DNA from: Lycorma delicatula
Lineage: Eukaryota; Arthropoda; Insecta; Hemiptera; Fulgoridae
Assembly (NCBI RefSeq): GCF_047948215.1
Contig: NC_134465.1
Coordinates: forward strand, 51,739,946 to 51,803,945
Reading direction: 5' to 3'
Length of the DNA stretch: 64,000 nt
This document shows positions 1 to 14,000 of this stretch, piece by piece. The position numbers and the translations under genes were made by a program. The notes under the pieces are model-generated. The model was not told where the DNA came from. It worked only from the letters and a program-made list of their open reading frames with translations, and made no database searches. Position 1 is the stretch's first letter. The number at the start of each line of letters is the position of its first letter.

Positions 1-209
1 GATCTCAACTCTTTTTAGCAATGAAACGATTTTAGCATTGAAAACTTCCTGTATCTGCATGTATGTTGACATGATTTTTTTCTTGATATCTCCAGAGTAG
101 AAGGATCAATTTTGATGAAATCTGTCCCAGTGATTTCTATCTAAAGGGCATTGATGCTACATAATTTTGGTCATAATCAGTCAAGGGGGTACTGAGATAC
201 AAATTTCAT

Positions 210-970
210 TTTTTTCTTTTGTCTTCAGTCATTTGACTAGTTTGATGCAGCTCTCCAAGATTCCCTATCTAGTGGTAGTCGTTTCATTTCAGTATACCCT
301 CTACATCCTACATCCCTAACAATTTGTTTTACATATTCCAAACGTGGCCTCCCTACACAATTTTTTCCTTCTACCTGTCCTTCCAATATTAAAGCGACTA
401 TTCCAGGATGCCTTAGTATGTGGCCTATAAGTCTGTCTCTTCTTTTAACTATGTTTTTCCAAATGCTTCTTTCTTCATCTATTTGCCGCATAACCTCTTC
501 ATTTGTCACTTTATCCACCCATTTGATTTTTAACATTCTCCTATAGCACCGCATTTCAAAAGCTTCTAATCTTTTCTTCTCAGATACTCCGATTGTCCAA
601 GTTTCACTTAAATATAAAGCGACACTCCAAACATATACTTTCAAAAATCTTTTCCTGACATTTAAATTAATTTTTGATGTAAACAAATTATATTTCTGAC
701 TGAAGGCTCATTTCGCCTGTTCTATTCAGCATTTTATATCGCTCCTGCTTCATCCATCTTTAGTAATTCTACATCCCAAAAAACAAAATTCTTCTACCTC
801 CATAATCTTTTCTCCTCCTATTTTCACATTCAGTGGTCCATCTTCGTTATTTGTACTACATTTCATTACTTTCGTTTTGTTCTTGTTTATTTTCAGGCGG
901 TAGTTCTTGCTTAGGACTTCATCCATGCCGTTCATTGTTTCTTCTAAATCTTTTTTACTCTCAGCTAGAA
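210..970 (-). mobile_element. 5'-truncated RTE-like LINE (family 1), 3' end only
   Basis: The minus strand encodes the 3' part of the reverse-transcriptase ORF of an RTE/BovB-like LINE that recurs in this window. One stretch covers the region after the RT active site (KINKNKTKVMKCS, FCFLGCRITKDG). After a frame break comes the C-terminal part (SETWTIGVSEKKRLEAFEMR, the TNEEVMRQI motif, RLIGHILRHPGIV, LDRESWRAASN). The tail is seen on the plus strand as a T-run before GTCTTCAGTCATTTGACT, the 3' end shared by all copies. A perfect 11-bp target-site duplication, ACAAATTTCAT, flanks it at 199-209 and 971-981, so both ends are certain. The copy is dead: heavily 5' truncated, with frameshifts. The clade call rests on the C-terminal motifs and the DRESWRAA end. 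Confidence 0.9.
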
Positions 971-981
971 ACAAATTTCAT

Positions 982-1920
982 ATTATCCTATAACTCAGAA
1001 TTTTACTCAAAAAGTAGGCAAATTTTTTCATAAAATCTAATATCTCGTAGGTAGCTAATATTATTTTTTATTGGTATTTGATCTAATTCAAACCTCCATA
1101 AAGGGGAGAGGGGCTAAAAATTACTTTTTTCTATCGTTGGGAATATATTTGCCCACTTTCATTCAGGGCTAAGGGAAAGATAATTATAAGTTTAATTTTT
1201 TGCTTTTACTATAACTTTTGCCAGTTTTTTTTTACAAAAAAAAATAATAAATGATAGAATAAAATTCAAATTTAATTTAAATCATAATGTTTATTAATTT
1301 TAACACATTCTATACACTATAACTTCATGTATTTTTTGGTTTTGTTTTTTTTTCTATTAAAATGTTGTATAGTAAGCTTACATGAACTATTTATGAACCA
1401 TTATAGTTTATGGTTTATGAACCATTAAAACAAGAAAGAACAGAGGTACAATAAAACTTTCCCAGGAGTCTGAGGTAAAATATTAAAAATTTGGAAAATT
1501 GTGTGGTCACATTCTGTTAGAAAATTTTATACTTTTGTTCCTAGAAGAAACCAAAAACAAATAAATTTTTTCATGGCAAGGAGCTACTTGTTTCAAAGTT
1601 AACATATTTCAAGCCCAACTTTGCTGCACATTGTAGAACTGATTTTTATTGAAATACTCAAGTTAATAATCAGATGTTGATAAATTCTTCAATCTGCAGA
1701 ATACTTCAAAAAGGTATGAAAATCCTATAATCGCAATAACAAGGACATTTATACTGAAATGGATTACTATAATTTATATAACTGGATTAACTATATTATT
1801 CAAATTTTGTTTATATATTCGTTTTTTACCTCTGCTATTTTGATCTGATATTATTTTACAGTATAATAATGATATTTAATTCATTTTTACAAATTTTTTG
1901 TTTTTTATTTTTTTTTCTAG
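982..1920. other. Intronic or upstream AT-rich DNA, no gene seen
   Basis: No exon of the acyltransferase gene could be recognised here. The first 200 bases right of the LINE, and bases 1-198 left of it, read like one older interrupted non-coding repeat. Confidence 0.5.
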
Positions 1921-2081
1921 TCTATAATTAGTAAATGGGATATGACATTTATGAATGGAACACATTTGGTCGATACATTTTTCTTAATCGGTGGTTTTTT
2001 GGCATTTTTTGGAGTACATGGTCAACTAGAAAAAACAAAAAAATTTAATCTATTACTTTTAGTTCTCTTCAGATGGATCAG
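1921..2081 (+). CDS. nrf-6: nrf-6-like exon a (first exon visible)
   Basis: The acceptor TTTTTTTCTAG ends at 1920 and the donor GTAACA starts at 2082. The exon encodes about 53 residues including NGTHLVDTFFLIGGFLAFFG, a transmembrane helix typical of the acyltransferase-3 domain. It ends two bases into an Arg codon that the next exon completes. No upstream exon is recognisable in 1-1920. Confidence 0.88.
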
Positions 2082-5000
2082 GTAACATTAATGTTTTTAT
2101 TTACATACAATACTTTGAATTTAAAGAATACATTAATATTATATCTTTATTACACTGTTTATTATAAATTATGATACAATTTAATGTCATTTATGGCTAA
2201 ATCGAATAAGAGTGATACATATTGATAAAAAGGACAGAATCACATTTAGGAACTGAAAGATCATAAAATAACATAATTATTTAGATGAAATAGTACTTCA
2301 TGGATTAAAAATTCATGAATTTTCATTTCAAAATTCAAGTCTCTTAAATTTGACCTTTCACCCATTTTGAAGTTTTGGCAGAATTCTTTAGAATTAGTTT
2401 TCACAGAACTATTTTTAATAAGTAACATAAGCATATGTATTTGTATATTTTCCCTTCCCTTTTGTATGGTTCCCCCCAATTAACATTTTATGCTCTGCCA
2501 ACTTGGCCATTAATCTTTTAATAATTGAATAAGCAAACAATCTATATACATATTATACAGATAAACATATATTTCTATTTAATTATTTAGTGTTATTTGT
2601 ATTTCAATTTTGTATGACTTAATAAAGGTAAAATATGTTATAAATTCATATTTAGAATAATTATAGTATTAAGAAAAGAAGTTATTTTGTATGCTGATTA
2701 AATCAGAAACTGTCCCATTAGTATAACATTTAAAGTAACCATGTAAATATTGATTGTTGGTAAGTTATGGAAGAATATAACTTCATAGACTTCTGAATTT
2801 AACTTCTATAGTTTGCAGTAAATATAACAAGTATATTAACGGGAAAGAAATTATGGTGATCATTTCAAAAATGGGGTGTCAAGTTTTATGCAAATGTTTA
2901 CGATTTTTTTTTTTTGAGTTCATAAGTTTTTATCTCCCCCCCTTGAGCCAGACCCAAAACCAAGCATGAACACAGCTCTATGTGGTGCCATTGCCTCAAA
3001 CTGCCTAGTCAGGAACTGATGTTCCCCCCAGAAAACCGGGACTTGGTCTTTAATTAGTCACCATGCCTCTAATGACGGGACCTTGTAGAGATCCCCTTAA
3101 GCGAATCCCTGTCTAATCACTGGCAGCAGGACACCTAAGCAGCCCACCCCTCCTGGACAGGGCTATTCCAATCCATGTCTTCCCCAAAACAAAGGAATAT
3201 AACCTCTTAAAGTTGAATATGTTTTTTTTGTTTTGCTCTATCTCCCTTGAGTTTTAATATCTAAAAATTTTTTTTTGATATTTTATATATATCATAGACA
3301 AGGCTATCAAAAAATGTCTACAATTTTGAAAAATTATAAACCCCTGGACCTTAAACACTGAAAAGTTTTTTCTATATTTTAAAATTTTAAGGATAATTAA
3401 AATTTAAGTAATATTGGGGCCTGTAATATACCACAGACCCAAAATAAGAAGCAATTTTTTTCATTACTACTTTTTTCCATTATATTTTTATTTTTTTTTT
3501 AAATTACACTTAATTTTTTCAGTATTTTTAAACAATTTTTTTAATTTATTTTTTTTTTGTTAAGGATCTCTTCTTTAGAAAAAAAAAACATTTACTAAAT
3601 TGTCTGTATACAGTAAAAGAGCACTCAAAATCAAAAATTGTTTTATTTGAAATATGGAAATTTTGGTCCTTCGGTAATCATTGTAATAAAAAAAGACCCA
3701 TTGATACAAGGTGGACCCATAATTTTTTTTAAATTTTGATTTTTTTTTTGTTATTTATATTTAAACATTAATTATAAAAATAAGACTAATGATTTTTTAG
3801 CCACTGTATCCAGGAAACTCATGAAAATATCACATGCATACAATATACAGTCATGTTACATATACATATTGTATGTATATACACACACACACACACACAC
3901 ATACACACACATATATATATATATATACACAGAGATAAATTTTTAATTCTATTTTTTATAGTGTATTTTTTTTAAATCAAAATTTTATTTACAAATTAAT
4001 TAATGATGTTTACTATTAATATAAATTCATTTTGTTTTACAAATAAAGGTTAATGCCTGTATACGCTGTTGTCATGGGTGTCTATGCTTTACTACTCATC
4101 CATTTAGGATCTGGTCCGATATGGAATATAAAACTTGGTTTAGAAAGTGAAAATTGCCGTGAAACATGGTGGTTAAATACATTATTTATTAATAATTATA
4201 TACAACCAGAAAAACAGGTATGTAAATCCTTTTTATTTAATCAACAATTGTTAATTCATTAGTAGTAAATGCGATGAATTCAAATCAATGGAAAAGTCTA
4301 ATTAAGGTATATACACTTACTGAAGATAACCTGTAGTAAAGAAAAAAATGTTTTCAAAAATAAGAAAAATCTCATCTGCTCAATGATAATTAATTTAAAA
4401 GAAAAGAATTGTAAAAACAGTAAATTTTGCTGCTTCCTTCAAATGGAGTGATTGATTTAATGTAGGATATATATGTCATTTACGTACAAGTTAAATACAT
4501 AAATAAATATTTTATTTAATCCATATTATTTAGTTCCATATTATGAAATATATTATAATTAATATATTATACGATTCACAACAGATCTGAGGAAATGTAC
4601 TACTCGTAAGATGGAATAGTATTATTTAACCTTTAAATAAATAAGATTTTAAGCCACCAAAAAAACAAGGGGCTGCATGGAACCTGTCCTTAAAATATAA
4701 AATCTTTTAAACTTTAATTTTAGAAAATCCATCCATATCTAATATTAATGTAGATGACATGAAACTTTTTAAAAAATGGAGGGTCCTATAGAATCCAACA
4801 TAAAATTTAAAATGTTCTTTCAATTTTTTTATAATTTATAATTTTTAGGGTTCAAATACAGAGATAGAAGAACAATTGCTAACATGTACAGGAACCAAAC
4901 AGCAACAGTAATAATTGAAGAACATAAGAAAGAAGCCATAATAAGAAAGGGAGTCCGACAAGGTTGTTCCCTATCTCCGTTACTTTTTAATCTTTACATG

Positions 5001-8000
5001 GAACTAGCAGTTAATGATGTTAAAGAACAATTTAGATTCGGAGTAACAGTACAAGGTGAAAATATAAAGATGCTACGATTTGCTGATGATATAGTAATTC
5101 TAGCCGAGAGTAAAAAGGATTTAGAAGAAACAATGAACAGCATAGATGAATTCCTATGCAAGAACTTGATCCAAGAACTTGGATTTAGGTTCAGATGATC
5201 TCCACCGATCCGGGCAAAAGCCCGGATCGGTGGAGATCCAGGGCGGTTTTAGTCTAGGACGAATGGAACGTTAGAAAAAAACAAAAACTGATCCCCCTTA
5301 TAATTGGCTCTGTGAGGACTGAATAATTTTCGAGTTCGAGACGTGGATAGGCAGACTCACCGCCTCAAAGCCAAACGTCATTTGAGGAGCATCATCTAGG
5401 TCTTCTTCGACCTAAACGTCGTTTTATGTTGATATATATTTAGCTCAAGTATCCTACATGATAGTGCGGCTTGGAATTCAACCTCCATCCAGTAGACTCA
5501 CTTGACCAGCAGGAGAACATCATCAGCATAATCCACGATGAGACACTCGCTGAGCAACCTCAGCCAAAGAAGTGAATCTAACTCCACAACTCACAATAAC
5601 TGACCATCAAGTTCAATATGTGCAATGTAAGCATCCTACACATTTAATTGCAAAATTTGAACAACCTAAATATATCCAAATTGTAATACATTACGACAGC
5701 CACCTTGCAGCAAGCTCAATACTTACTATTTACTGAGAAATTTTGGTCCTTCCAAAGACATCTGCAGTTAACAGAAATTGCTGTTGAAGTTGTGAAAACA
5801 TAATGTTAATTTTGTTCTGTCTAGTTACAGACAAAATAAATAACTGACAAACAGATAAGTTTACGTTTGAAAACTATTGCTATTTTTGAGTACATAATAA
5901 TTAGTTAAAATAATATTGTACATCAGAGTTTATTCTTATATAAATTATTTATAGGTCATCTCAGAAGAAGGAAAACATGATTAAATTTAGTGAAAAATAA
6001 CATGAAATACTTATTACCAAGAAAAAGGTTTTTGTTATTGTTTAATAATTTGCAAGATTGTTATTAAAATAGTCTACTTAAAAACAATAAAAAAAATATT
6101 AATTTCATATGATAATGATGCAAAACAAATTATGATGCATTATCGCAACTTCAGCTGTTAAAATTCCAAAGTTTTAGCCAACTTCATTTAGAAATTGGAT
6201 GTTATTCAACATTATTTCTAAATAGTTTTTGTCTCATATCTTGAAAACCTGTTGATCAAAAAAAAAAATGTTGATTGACACTGATTTTATATATATCCAA
6301 GCTTTGGCGTAATTTTTTTACACCATCGTATAAGGCAAGGGCTGAATGGAATTAAACCTATACTTAAAATATCAGACTTTTTAAATTTTAATTTTCAAGA
6401 TAGAAAATCCAACCGTATCTAATATTAATGTAGATGAGATGGAAACTTTTTAAAATATAGGGAGTCACACAGGATCCAACTTAAGAATTAAAAACGTTTT
6501 TTAATTATTTATAATTTTTGATACTGCATCTATTTTTCAAGGTGTGTGGCTGTTATTAAAATTGTTATGTGATGTACCTATCAAACAAGAAATGAACATT
6601 GTTTTCCTAAGAATTTTTAATTTTATTCTCAATTGTTTCTTTAATCATGCATAATTTTTAATAAGATAAAAATATCATCTGATAAAGGGGTCAAATTTGA
6701 TCCAAAATTTGTATGTTATTCTTTTAACAGAAAATTTATTTTATCCAATGGACATTTTATTATAATTTTTATTTTATTAATAATCAGTCAACATCAGTAA
6801 TTATTACTGAAACTAAACAAAATTGCAACAGCTAATTTTTACATTGAGAAAACTTGTCCTGTCTTTTCAAAGTAAATAATGTTGTATATTAGATGATAAT
6901 ATACACATATAAAAATAATAAATATCTGGTGATAAGCTAGTGATTGATTAAGACATTTCAAAGTGAAACTGTAAATTTGATGTTGAAAATTAAATTATTC
7001 TGATTATTCCATGAAACTTTATTATCTAAAAATATGCCCAAAACTTTTACACTATGTATAATTATTACTAATACAAATATAATCTATACAATTAATAATA
7101 ATAGTTTTGAAGAATTATAATTTTAATTGAACAATACAAGAATTCATAAAAAAAGAATTTATAAATCTTTTTTATATTTGTACAACCTCTTTTCATGGTA
7201 ATATCTTTTTGTTTCAGTGTGTTTTAATGTCTTGGTACCTAGCATGTGATATGCATTTTTTTATTGTCAGTGCTTGCATTATATATTTGTTATGGAAATC
7301 ACCATTTTATGGTGAAATAGTCTGCGGTATCATATTTATTATTAGTTTAATTATACCATTTACAATTACATATATGGGAAACCATGACGGAAAATTAAAA
7401 CTATATTTAAAGTGAGTATTCCACTGTATCTATACTTTTATCTGAATTTGTTATCATATAACAATTTTTTGTACCGATGTATACCTGTTTCTTATTTTGT
7501 TTTAGTGTAATTAAAACGTAAAATCATTATACACCAATACGTGGTAATTTCTCATTTTAATCTAACTTCTATCTATATATATATCATTATTTCAATAATA
7601 TTTAAATTAAATTCAGTTATTAGTCAAATCTTCTCAAAATTTGTGGGTTTTATATAACCTCCAAAAAAAATATATAGAGAGAGAGAGAAATAGATTTTAC
7701 TTAAAACATATAAAATTTATATGATTTATAAGTTTTCTATATTTCTCCATCCAAATTCATACGTTTATCATATCACAACACAAGCTTTCAGAGATTGTAC
7801 ATTCTGTACAGAGATTGAACAATTCTGTAAGTTATTAATTTCATCCATGAGCCTTCTATTGAGTTCAAAAAGTTGGGATCTAGCATACCTTCATCTTTGT
7901 GAAGAGTACCTTGGAGTCAACCTGTAGAGAGAATGATAAAAAATCTTCCATACAAAAAACTGATATAATCTTTATACAATCTGCAGTATTAGGTAGATTT

Positions 8001-11000
8001 CATAAGAAAGCTAGCTATTGTAATGGTGCCATGATTCAACTTCTGGAAAATTTCTACGTATCACTGTGTTTCACATCCCCCAGACCCCAAAACCACAGTC
8101 AGTTCAAAAGTTAAAAATATATATATATATAAAATGTTCTTTCTTTTCTTTTCAAGTTTATACATATTTATAAAACATTCAAATTATATACTTATAAGAT
8201 TTTTGATGAAAAACATTTTTTTTTTTTTTTGTAAATGTATTTAATATGACAAACATAAAACTATTTATCAATATTGTTCTGCTCCGATTTTGGATACAAA
8301 TTTTCAATCTTCCATTGCTTGGACAGGACAGTATTGTGGACAGAATAGAATCCACTATTTGAAGAGGGGATCTTGAAGATATCTCTGTAGGGATATCATC
8401 TACTATCCTTCCTCATCATCTAATGCCTTCCCTTATCCTTGATCTCTTCTTTTATAAGGCTTCATTAAGAGTAGTCCAGTTTCCATTTTGAGAATAAAAG
8501 GACTGTACAGCTGGTACAACTTCCACAAGCGGGTGGCTACTTGTGGATCTGTCCAGGGACTGCATAAAAAGACTAACAGCTGAAGTTCCTTCAAGGCCTC
8601 TCTATTTTCTCTTACTTTTGCGTCAATTATCCTCCTCTTGCCAGATACATCCTCTTCTCTCTATACTTTTCCTAACCCCTTTTTAGATTAGTAAAAGTTC
8701 TGAATTTTCATTCATCTATCTCTAGCTTTTTTTTCACTCATGGTAACCTTACCTCATCAGTCCTTAATAATGTAGATTTGCTACATTATTACAATCTCAT
8801 TCACTCAACTATCTCTCACATACATTCTCCTGTTAAAGATCATGTCTTATACCTCATTTGGTTCCTTCTTGTCTTCTCATTCATTTCTCCATCCACAAAC
8901 TGATTTCAACTCCTACTTGACAGCTTTACAGTAGTTGTCATTTTATGAAACTTGTTATGCAACTATAAATAAAAATCTGTAGTAGTAATAAAAAATTGAA
9001 ATGTAGTAGAAATAATGTAGATGAACCACTGAATATAAAAATAGGAAGAATTCTGTTATTTGGGAAGTAGAATTACTTAAAATGGACGAAGCAGGAGCGA
9101 TATAAAATGCCGAATATTGCAGACAAAACAAGCTTTCACTCAGAAATATAATTTTCTTTCATCAATGATTAATTTAAACGTCAGGAAAACATTTTTAAAA
9201 GTATATGTTTGGCATCGCTTTGTATGGAAGCGAAACTTGGACGATCGGAGTACCTGAGAAGAAAAGATTAGCAGCTTTTCAAATGCAGTGCTATAGGAGA
9301 ATGTTAAAAATCAGATGGATGGATAAAATGACTAATGAAGAGGTGTTGTGGCAAATCGATGAGAAAAGAAGCGTTTGGAAAAATATGCCACATATTAAGG
9401 CATCCTGGAATAATCACTTTGATATTGGAGGGACAATTAGATGGAAAAATTGAACAGGCAGGCAACATTTGGAATATATAAAACAAACAAATTATTAGGG
9501 ATGTAGGATGTAGAAACGACTGGCACTAGATAGGGAATCTTGGAGAGCTGCATCAAACCAGTCAAATGACTGGTTTTAAAAAAATATAAAAAATAAAAAT
9601 TATGATCAACTAAAATGCATAATCAATTTATTAAAAAATATATCTGTAACATACAGAACCAACAGGTTTCTGGAGTTAAAAATTTTCAGGTTAGTAGTTT
9701 AGTCAGCAATTAATGTGATTTTAACTTTAAACATTTTAGTATACATTAAATTGTGCTGCTGTTTTGTTTTTCTGAAAAAAATAAAATTCTATGGTAAGAT
9801 GAATAAACAACAGGATTACCAGTTATAATCACAAAGTTAAAGCCATTAATAATAGAATTGACTTAATTATATCATGTTGGATGACATGAACATCTAAAAT
9901 AAATGTCTGCTGAAAAACAATCTCTCGTGTGCAAATCAAAGAGTACAATATATTTTGAATTTCCTGAAAAAAGGAAGTATAAAACAAAATCTCATTTAGT
10001 CATTAAAAGAAATTGGATTAAACAGACTATTGTTTATTCAACTGTTTTTCAGATCAAAATTAACTGTTTTTTGTTTTTTTTTAATTAATTTTTAATATGA
10101 TGTTGAATTGAGAGTTTTCTTTTAGGATAAATATAACACTCACTCATTTTTTGCTCACTAACAAAAAAAAAAAACAAAACCACCATTCTGACAACATTTT
10201 AATCTTCTTTTTGTGTTTTAATGCCCTTCTTCCAGGTTTTTTTATCTAGGATTGTATGAATGGAATTTTGCAGGATATATAAGACCATTTGTCTTACCTG
10301 ATACTAAACTGCTTAAAAAGAATGCCATGTAAAGTTTTTTTATGTATGAATGATATTATGTCTAAATGGGAATTATATCTGAATGAAAAATCAAGAGTCT
10401 GTTACATTAAATACGTTACGACCATCAATTTTTTTTTAAATCACAAATTATTTTACCATTTGATTAATTAAATAGTGGAAGATTAACCAATAGCCAAGAC
10501 TAGGTAGGTAGTTGCCTAGGGCTCCCAAAAATTAAACATTCTGAAAAATATAATAATAATTAAAAAAATAATTTTTTTTCTTCAATTAAAATTTGGAAAT
10601 TTAAAAAATTATATAAATGTATAAAATTAAAATAAACAAATTAATTTGATCATCAAAAAGTGTAGTCATAAAAAATGTGAGATTCCTGGGGCCTTTAAAG
10701 AAATGGAAATCAAAAATAAGAAATAAAACAAATTCAATTAATTATAAACAGAACACTTTCAGATTTTAAATTAAAATTTAATCATGGAAAACCAATTTGT
10801 CTGCACAAAAAAACAAAAATTGCTGCTACTCAAAGAGCAACTATACAACAAGAGCATTTAGATTCATTGAGTCTTCTATGCCATCAAATCAGAAACTTTA
10901 CAAAAAAATTTAGTTAGATGATATGATATATTTGAAAAGTTTAGCTGTGATTATAAATAAAATCTTATTTTTAAAAAACTGAACTTAAATTTGTTTTCCT

Positions 11001-14000
11001 TAGTTTATAATTATTTGTTGGGAGCTGTTTAGTGTGAACCACCTAGGGGCCTGTTTGATCTTAACCTGCAACTGCTGATAATATTATCTAGCCCTTAATA
11101 ATTTCTAATGTCATGAAATATTTTTTTTTAAATAATCATAACTAGAATGAATATTATTATTTACAATTCAGTTTTATTTATTAATAATTTTTTTAATTAC
11201 AGATTATTAGTTAATCCATATGTGGATAAGGAATATAATTCAGTTTATATAAGATCGCATTCACGCAGTATACCATATTTAGCTGGAGTTATTATAGGCT
11301 ATATTAGTCACAGAATGAAAATAGCAAAATGTACTATACCTAAGGTAAGAAAATTTGTTTGATTAGATTTAATCTATTAAAAAGAATCAAAAACAAAAAA
11401 ATTATTTCTGTTCTTGGTTCTTTTATTTTTATATTCTATTTTTCATATAAAAACACTTAAGATAAATACTCATATTTTTAAGTAAATTTAATCCTTAATT
11501 ATCAAATTTTGATCCGAGTGATACTTCATGTAGAAATTATTTATACACCCCATAACAAGAAACACACCAAACCACCAAATTGTTCCACTCTACAGGGTCC
11601 ATCCAGTTTACTTTTCAATCTTTGTCTATCCAAATCAGTATTAAATTTATGTTATTTCTAATTTAAAATATAAAAAATCTCATAAAATGACAAACTGAGC
11701 CAAATTAAAAATTTTTTAATAACTTACTTAAAATATTTTCAGCCATTTTTATGGCCATTTTCAGGGACTGGTCCTGCTGTTCTCACACTGGTGTAAACTG
11801 AGGTTATGACAGGTTTTTTTTTTTAGGCAAACACATAATAGAAGATGATCAAAAAATATGATGAATTTAAAATATATTAATTCATCTAATAAATTGCTGT
11901 TGTATTTATCAACAACTCATAATGTTCAGATGTGTAAAAAGCTTGGTTCTTTTTATTATGAAACAAATAAACACATAAAAAAAGTATTGTTTAATGGTGT
12001 TATATTGTTTAATTTGGTGTTTTGGTTAAAGAGAAAGTGTGATTAGAACAGAAAAAGGACAACTACAAACAACTTCGCATATTTATAATTACAAATGCAA
12101 TTTTTTAGTTTTATAAGAGCATTGTCAGCATTCCCAGTTCAACAGCAATATTAAGACCAAGCAAACATGAAAATTCTTACAAATACAGTTTTTTTACTCT
12201 TAAATTACTATATATAAAATAACTCAATTATAAATCACAAAATACATTTCTGATTTTACTATAAACTTTCTATTACAGCTAATAAAAATTAATACAAAAT
12301 TAAAAGCGATTATATTACATTAACAAGTGAAATAACAATTACAAAATCAATGATTAACTTTATACATAATTATTTGCTTTTAATACAATCAGAAGAGAAA
12401 ATTAGCTCATACTTCTATCAGTGAATTATGTCACATTGTCCCCTTTTCACAATGATCTCCAAACTCACCGAACAGCTTTCCATACTTTACCGCAGACAAC
12501 ACTACTTCAAAACAGAATACGCTAGTGATACACTCTTCACTTATATACTTAGCTGTTACCATACACTCACTTTGAATGCTCTTGCACATTTCATAATTAA
12601 TTCACACTGAACTTCTTTATTTATCACACATTGTCTTGTATTTATTGTGGCAGTACCACTGGGCCTTGGGCCTGACCTGTAATAATAGCAGCTGACCTAT
12701 ACTTTTGTTCTTTTAAGTTAATGATTTCTATTGTCTAAATCTTCTAAGTTTTTCTAGAAATTCTTTCTAGAAAGAATTCCTTTGTTGTTGGTTTTTTGAT
12801 TTTTCTTTTTCAATCTGTTTGTTGTTTTCGTTTTTAATTTTCTTTCTCTTTCTTATTCTGGCATTTTCCCTTACTGGAAGCTTCTCTTCCAGTAATTTAG
12901 GTTTATGCTGTAATTTTAATCGTGTATAAGTAAACACATCTTTAGAAGTTAATTTATATTTATATTTGTATAAATATTATTAAAATTTTGTAATATTTTG
13001 AAACTAAAATTAATTGTATTATTATTATTATAATAGACACACAACAACAGTAAACTATGGTCAGACATAATTCAAATCAAATGCATTTTTTAACCACATT
13101 CTAAATATATATCTGCTTAATTAGAAATATTTTTAATCGAAGAGTGCTACTACAGAGGTATTCCCTTATCCATTCCTGTTAGAGAGGGAATAAAGACAGA
13201 TGTATACGACAAATGAAACATATAATGTTATCCAACCCTAAAAAATTATACCTTCACTTTGTTGACTGACAGAATGTTGAAATCATTATTCTCAGAGAAA
13301 GAATTTCTCATATAGATTCAGGTGTTTTACATCTGTCACAACTATATGAAACATTTTAACAGATAATGTAAAAAAATTAATTAATATATCTTTTTATATC
13401 GTGAAAATATGCTTTATATATATTATTTCAAATCAGAAAGGAAAATAAGTAATTCAAATAAAATAATTAAATTTTAACTATCACTTGATATTAATACAAA
13501 CTATAACTACTCGCATTCCATCATAAAATAAAAATAAGACATAAATGGAGATTAAATAAAGAAAATTACAGTTTGTATTTATATTAAAATATGCATAATA
13601 AACAGAATGTATAAAAATTTTTTGAACATCTCAGCAAAAAAAAATATGAAAATTTTTTTTATATACATCTGTAAAATATCTTAAAAGGATTAATGTTGTT
13701 TTTACCTTGATATATTATCTTATCATCTAGAATTTTAATTTTAAGTAAAAGTCTTTCGTCTTTTTTTAGATTTTTATATATCCTGGAATACTATTATTTG
13801 TTATTGCGTTTGGTATACAAGCATATTGTCTAGTTCTTTATATACCTGGAAGACCTTATAGTGCTCTGGAGAATGCTATATTTTCTGCACTATTACCACT
13901 TACTTGGAGTATTGGAATTGGATGGATTATCCTTGTTTCTTATACTACTGGATTTGGTAAGAACTTTTTAATTAATAAATAATTTTTTTAATCTAATCAG

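Noticed and set aside
1..198. First exon of the acyltransferase gene
   Set aside because: No open frame with family motifs; the text resembles an old non-coding repeat that continues right of the LINE.
3876..3932. CRISPR-like or satellite array
   Set aside because: Simple dinucleotide microsatellite; no unique spacers, and the genome is eukaryotic.
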